Shown: one piece after another, positions 61,587-64,000 of the stretch
Position numbering within the stretch: the stretch's first letter is position 1
Layout: each line of letters begins with the position of its first letter
NCBI GenBank assembly: GCA_905234785.1
Contig: CAJOIP010000015.1
Location: 1 to 64,000, forward strand
DNA: 64,000 bases
DNA from: an uncultured Eggerthellaceae bacterium
GTDB lineage: Bacteria > Actinomycetota > Coriobacteriia > Coriobacteriales > Eggerthellaceae
Reading direction: 5' to 3'
Position numbers and translations under genes: made by a program
Notes under the pieces: model-generated
Seen by the model: the letters and a program-made list of their open reading frames with translations, nothing else
What the model was told of the DNA's origin: nothing
Databases searched by the model: none

Positions 61587-63656
61587 TTACATCAGCTTCG
61601 ACTTCTCGACGCGTTCGACGAACTTGGGAACGATGAGCCCGAGGGGCTTATGCAGCACGAGCCCTATAAGGGCAAGCGGAATCACGAATAGCAGCAGTTC
61701 GCCGAGTTGCACCCAGTAGTCGGCAAGGTACATGCCGAACATGGCGGCGCGCATGGCGCTTACCGCATGGGTTATCGGCAAAAACGGGCTGACGTTCTGG
61801 AAGAACGAGGGCAAAAGCTGCAGCGGGAAGCTTCCGCCGCCGCCGGCCACCTGCACGATGAGCAGCACGACGCCGAGCGCTTTGCCCAGGTTGGCGAACA
61901 GGGCGACCATCGTGTAGATGATGAACGCGAACACGAGCCCCGACACCCAGAAGCACAGCACGTACAGGAACGGGTGCGCGGCTTGCACACCCAAGAACAG
62001 CAGGTTGCCAAGCGATAGGCACGTGCTCTGCATGAGCGACACGAACGCGATGGTGAGGAACCGCCCGAGGAAGATCTCGCGCGCAGTCGGGTTGTCGAGT
62101 TCGCGCAAGGATCGTTGCGAGGGGATGACGCGCAACGTCACCATGACGAGCAACGCGCCGATCCAGAGTGCCAGCGTCGTGTACAAAGGCGACATGGCCG
62201 AACCGAAGTTCTCGACCGGGTACACCGCATGGCGCTCGAGTTTCACCGGCGCCGCGATGGCCGTGGCAAGCGCCGCCGGGTCAGACCCGATGATGGTGCG
62301 CAGCTTCTCGACGTCCTCCGATGCCAGCGCATCGGCGATGCCCTTGCTGAGGTTGTTCAGCTTGGTGGCCGAGTCGCGCATGTCGGCAATGGCAGCATCG
62401 AGCTTGCTGCGCGAGTTGGCGAGCTGATTGGAAATCGAGCTTGCCGAGCCCGTAAGGTCACCGGTCGTCGCGTCGAGCGTCGATGCGGCGGACGAAATCG
62501 ATGCGCTCGCCTCGGAAACGACGGCGGCGAGCTGCTCGAGCGCGGGTTTCAGGTTCTCGTCGTAGCTGGCCTTCGCACTGGCAAGGTCTTGTCGCGCTTG
62601 GCCGGCGAGCTGCTGCGTTTCCGCACGGGCGGCTTCGGTCGACGCGCTCGCGGCGGCGATGTCGTCGGCTGCGGCGCGCAGCGCTTGGGCGCGTTCGACA
62701 TCGCCGGCGGATTCGGCCACGGCAGCTTGGTCGCGCAACAGCGCCGCAGATTGCGCGGCGGAGGCGGCAGCTTGGTCGAAGGCGCTGCTGACCGATGCTG
62801 GCACGCCGTCGTAGGTTGTGGCCGACGAGTCGACGATGCCGTCGAGCTGCGACGTCGCATCGCGCATGGCGGCGGCAGACTGCTCGGCTGCGTTTCGCGC
62901 TGCGGCAACGGCGGCGGCTGTGTCGCCAGCTGCGCCCTGCGCTTCGGTGATGAGCGAGGCCGTTCTGCTGACGAGGTCTTGCGCAGAGCCGAGCAGGGCG
63001 GAATATGATGAGAGCGTCGAGGCTGCTTGCCCCATCTGGTTGCCGAGCGATTCCACATGCGCGGCCAGTCCGCCAATGCGCCCGCTTGCGTCGGCGTCGT
63101 CGGCATACGAGAACAGCGTCGATGAAATGGCGAGCGCGATTTCGGAAATGGTCTCGGCGAACACCTCGTTCACCTGGGCCGACACCTGGTCGGCTCCCTG
63201 GTCGGTAATCTTAGGGGCGATGGCGCCTTTCTTCTGGTTCGAATAGTAGGTGATGGAGGCATGCACCACGTCGTCGGAATAGAACGACATCATGTCGGAG
63301 CTGAAGCTGCGCGGGATGACCACCGCTGCATAGTAACGCCCCGACCGAGCGCCGTCGATGGCGTCTTCTTCGTCGGTGAACACCCAATCGAGCTGGTCGT
63401 TTGCGCGAAGCGCCGACGTTATCTGCTCGCCGATGTTGATGCGCAGCGGCACGAGGTCGCTTTCGTAGCCCTCGTCGGAATTGGCGACGGCCACGGTCAG
63501 GCTACCGGTGTTTCCGAACACGTCCCAGCAGGCGATGATGTTGTACCACGAGAAAATCGACGGCAGCGCCACCAGCCCCAGCACGGCGATAATCGTGACC
63601 ACGTTGGAACGCAGCCGGGCGAGGTCGCTCTTGAAGAGGCGCCAGACGTTATTCAT
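61587..63656 (-). CDS. YhgE/Pip-family membrane protein
   Basis: This 689-residue protein has one N-terminal helix (NVVTIIAVLGLVALPSIFSW). An extracytoplasmic region with the Pip signature follows: WDVFGNTGSLTVAVANSDEG, YYAAVVIPRSFS. A long Ala/Ser-rich coiled-coil region spans about 190-470. It ends with an ABC-2-like membrane domain of five or six helices (about 495-680). The family includes phage-infection proteins (Pip) and type VII-associated EsaA-like proteins, and it may export or support envelope substrates. The start is 63656 with GAGGAGG; it overlaps the upstream gene by 8 bp, indicating translational coupling. Confidence 0.87.
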   Translation of the reverse strand: MNNVWRLFKSDLARLRSNVVTIIAVLGLVALPSIFSWYNIIACWDVFGNTGSLTVAVANSDEGYESDLVPLRINIGEQITSALRANDQLDWVFTDEEDAIDGARSGRYYAAVVIPRSFSSDMMSFYSDDVVHASITYYSNQKKGAIAPKITDQGADQVSAQVNEVFAETISEIALAISSTLFSYADDADASGRIGGLAAHVESLGNQMGQAASTLSSYSALLGSAQDLVSRTASLITEAQGAAGDTAAAVAAARNAAEQSAAAMRDATSQLDGIVDSSATTYDGVPASVSSAFDQAAASAAQSAALLRDQAAVAESAGDVERAQALRAAADDIAAASASTEAARAETQQLAGQARQDLASAKASYDENLKPALEQLAAVVSEASASISSAASTLDATTGDLTGSASSISNQLANSRSKLDAAIADMRDSATKLNNLSKGIADALASEDVEKLRTIIGSDPAALATAIAAPVKLERHAVYPVENFGSAMSPLYTTLALWIGALLVMVTLRVIPSQRSLRELDNPTAREIFLGRFLTIAFVSLMQSTCLSLGNLLFLGVQAAHPFLYVLCFWVSGLVFAFIIYTMVALFANLGKALGVVLLIVQVAGGGGSFPLQLLPSFFQNVSPFLPITHAVSAMRAAMFGMYLADYWVQLGELLLFVIPLALIGLVLHKPLGLIVPKFVERVEKSKLM

Positions 63657-64000
63657 CGCCGGCCTCCTCTTCACCCGCGTTAGCCGAGGGTTCGGCGGCT
63701 TGCGCGGTTCCGCTTCGCCAGCCTACGATTGTGCTGACTGGCGTAGTTGCGCGTGGGCTTTCCGCTGAATCCTTCGCCAGACCTTTCCCGAAGCCCCTGA
63801 TAATGGGCTGCACGCGCGTGAACTGCTCGCGCTGAGTGTAGGCGGCGCGCATTTCCTCGTAGCTCATCGACTCGAGTGAAACGAGGTGGCTGAGGTAGTC
63901 GAACAGGTATTCCACGATGACCAGGTAGGCGACGATGAGCGCGAACCACGCGAGCCACGTCGTCAGCACGACGACCTTGTCCACGCCGAGCGCAGCCAGG
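63649..64000 (-). CDS. C-terminal part of a membrane protein, 5' end outside window
   Basis: The frame is open to the window edge. Visible are one helix (VVVLTTWLAWFALIVAYLVI), then a charged cytoplasmic tail of about 85 residues ending GEEEAGDE. The tail includes YLSHLVSLESMSYEEMRAAY and a Gly/Lys-rich stretch. It overlaps the YhgE/Pip gene start, so both form an operon. YhgE/Pip genes often occur in pairs, but the visible part does not settle the family. Confidence 0.55.
   Translation of the reverse strand, partial: LAALGVDKVVVLTTWLAWFALIVAYLVIVEYLFDYLSHLVSLESMSYEEMRAAYTQREQFTRVQPIIRGFGKGLAKDSAESPRATTPVSTIVGWRSGTAQAAEPSANAGEEEAGDE

Overview
The window is high-GC, densely packed bacterial chromosome. 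The gene set (primary sigma factor with a long Lys/Ala/Glu-rich N-terminus, DUF4428 and DUF1461 proteins, ferredoxin-tailed aldo/keto reductase, GlpA-like oxidoreductase/DUF1667 module, YhgE/Pip protein, many Ser/Ala-rich lipoproteins) suggests a coriobacterium, probably Eggerthellaceae-like. That placement is inference from gene content only.

Layout. 1-5206: end of a membrane transporter, a zinc-dependent phospholipase C-like protein, glutamate dehydrogenase, a DUF4428 protein and a lipoprotein. 5287-13211: a very large FtsX-type permease without its ATPase, a CapA-like protein, EttA, and an NfeD/SPFH pair. 13258-13722: palindromic and tandem repeats. 13834-27273: housekeeping genes (mfd with a broken 5' end, a nitrilase, an ATP-grasp protein, a frameshifted DUF1461 gene, gltX, a hotdog thioesterase, a TetR regulator that has lost its own end, metK, priA). 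27362-32899: an Rpn nuclease, rpoD and rlmKL. 32945-34151: a tRNA with CAT anticodon and a RhuM-family gene with a LexA-box-like site. 34258-54075: envelope hydrolases, an RNA methyltransferase, a three-part redox fusion, a lipid kinase, CorA, tRNA-Asn, a SpoIIE-type phosphatase, redox and stress genes, a GGDEF protein and trpS.

54228-57708 is the most interesting part: a 3.4-kb integrative element inserted in tRNA-Val(CAC). It has 46-bp att repeats, a tyrosine integrase, an XRE regulator, an excisionase-like HTH protein and a Rep with HUH-endonuclease plus superfamily 3 helicase motifs, as in CRESS-DNA viruses. Ahead of rep is a perfect 11-bp stem whose loop contains TAGTATTAC, the circovirus-type rolling-circle origin nonanucleotide. 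The element looks like a complete integrating CRESS-type replicon without a capsid gene.

57759-64000: an ABC-F ATPase whose frame runs into trmL through a small rearrangement, more palindromic repeats, adk, a YhgE/Pip membrane protein and a partial membrane protein. At least five dispersed inverted-repeat families occur between genes. One repeat lies in frame inside a gene and encodes the linker between two oxidoreductase domains. Several genes (mfd, DUF1461, tetR, ABC-F/trmL) look broken or rearranged, which may be real decay or assembly error.
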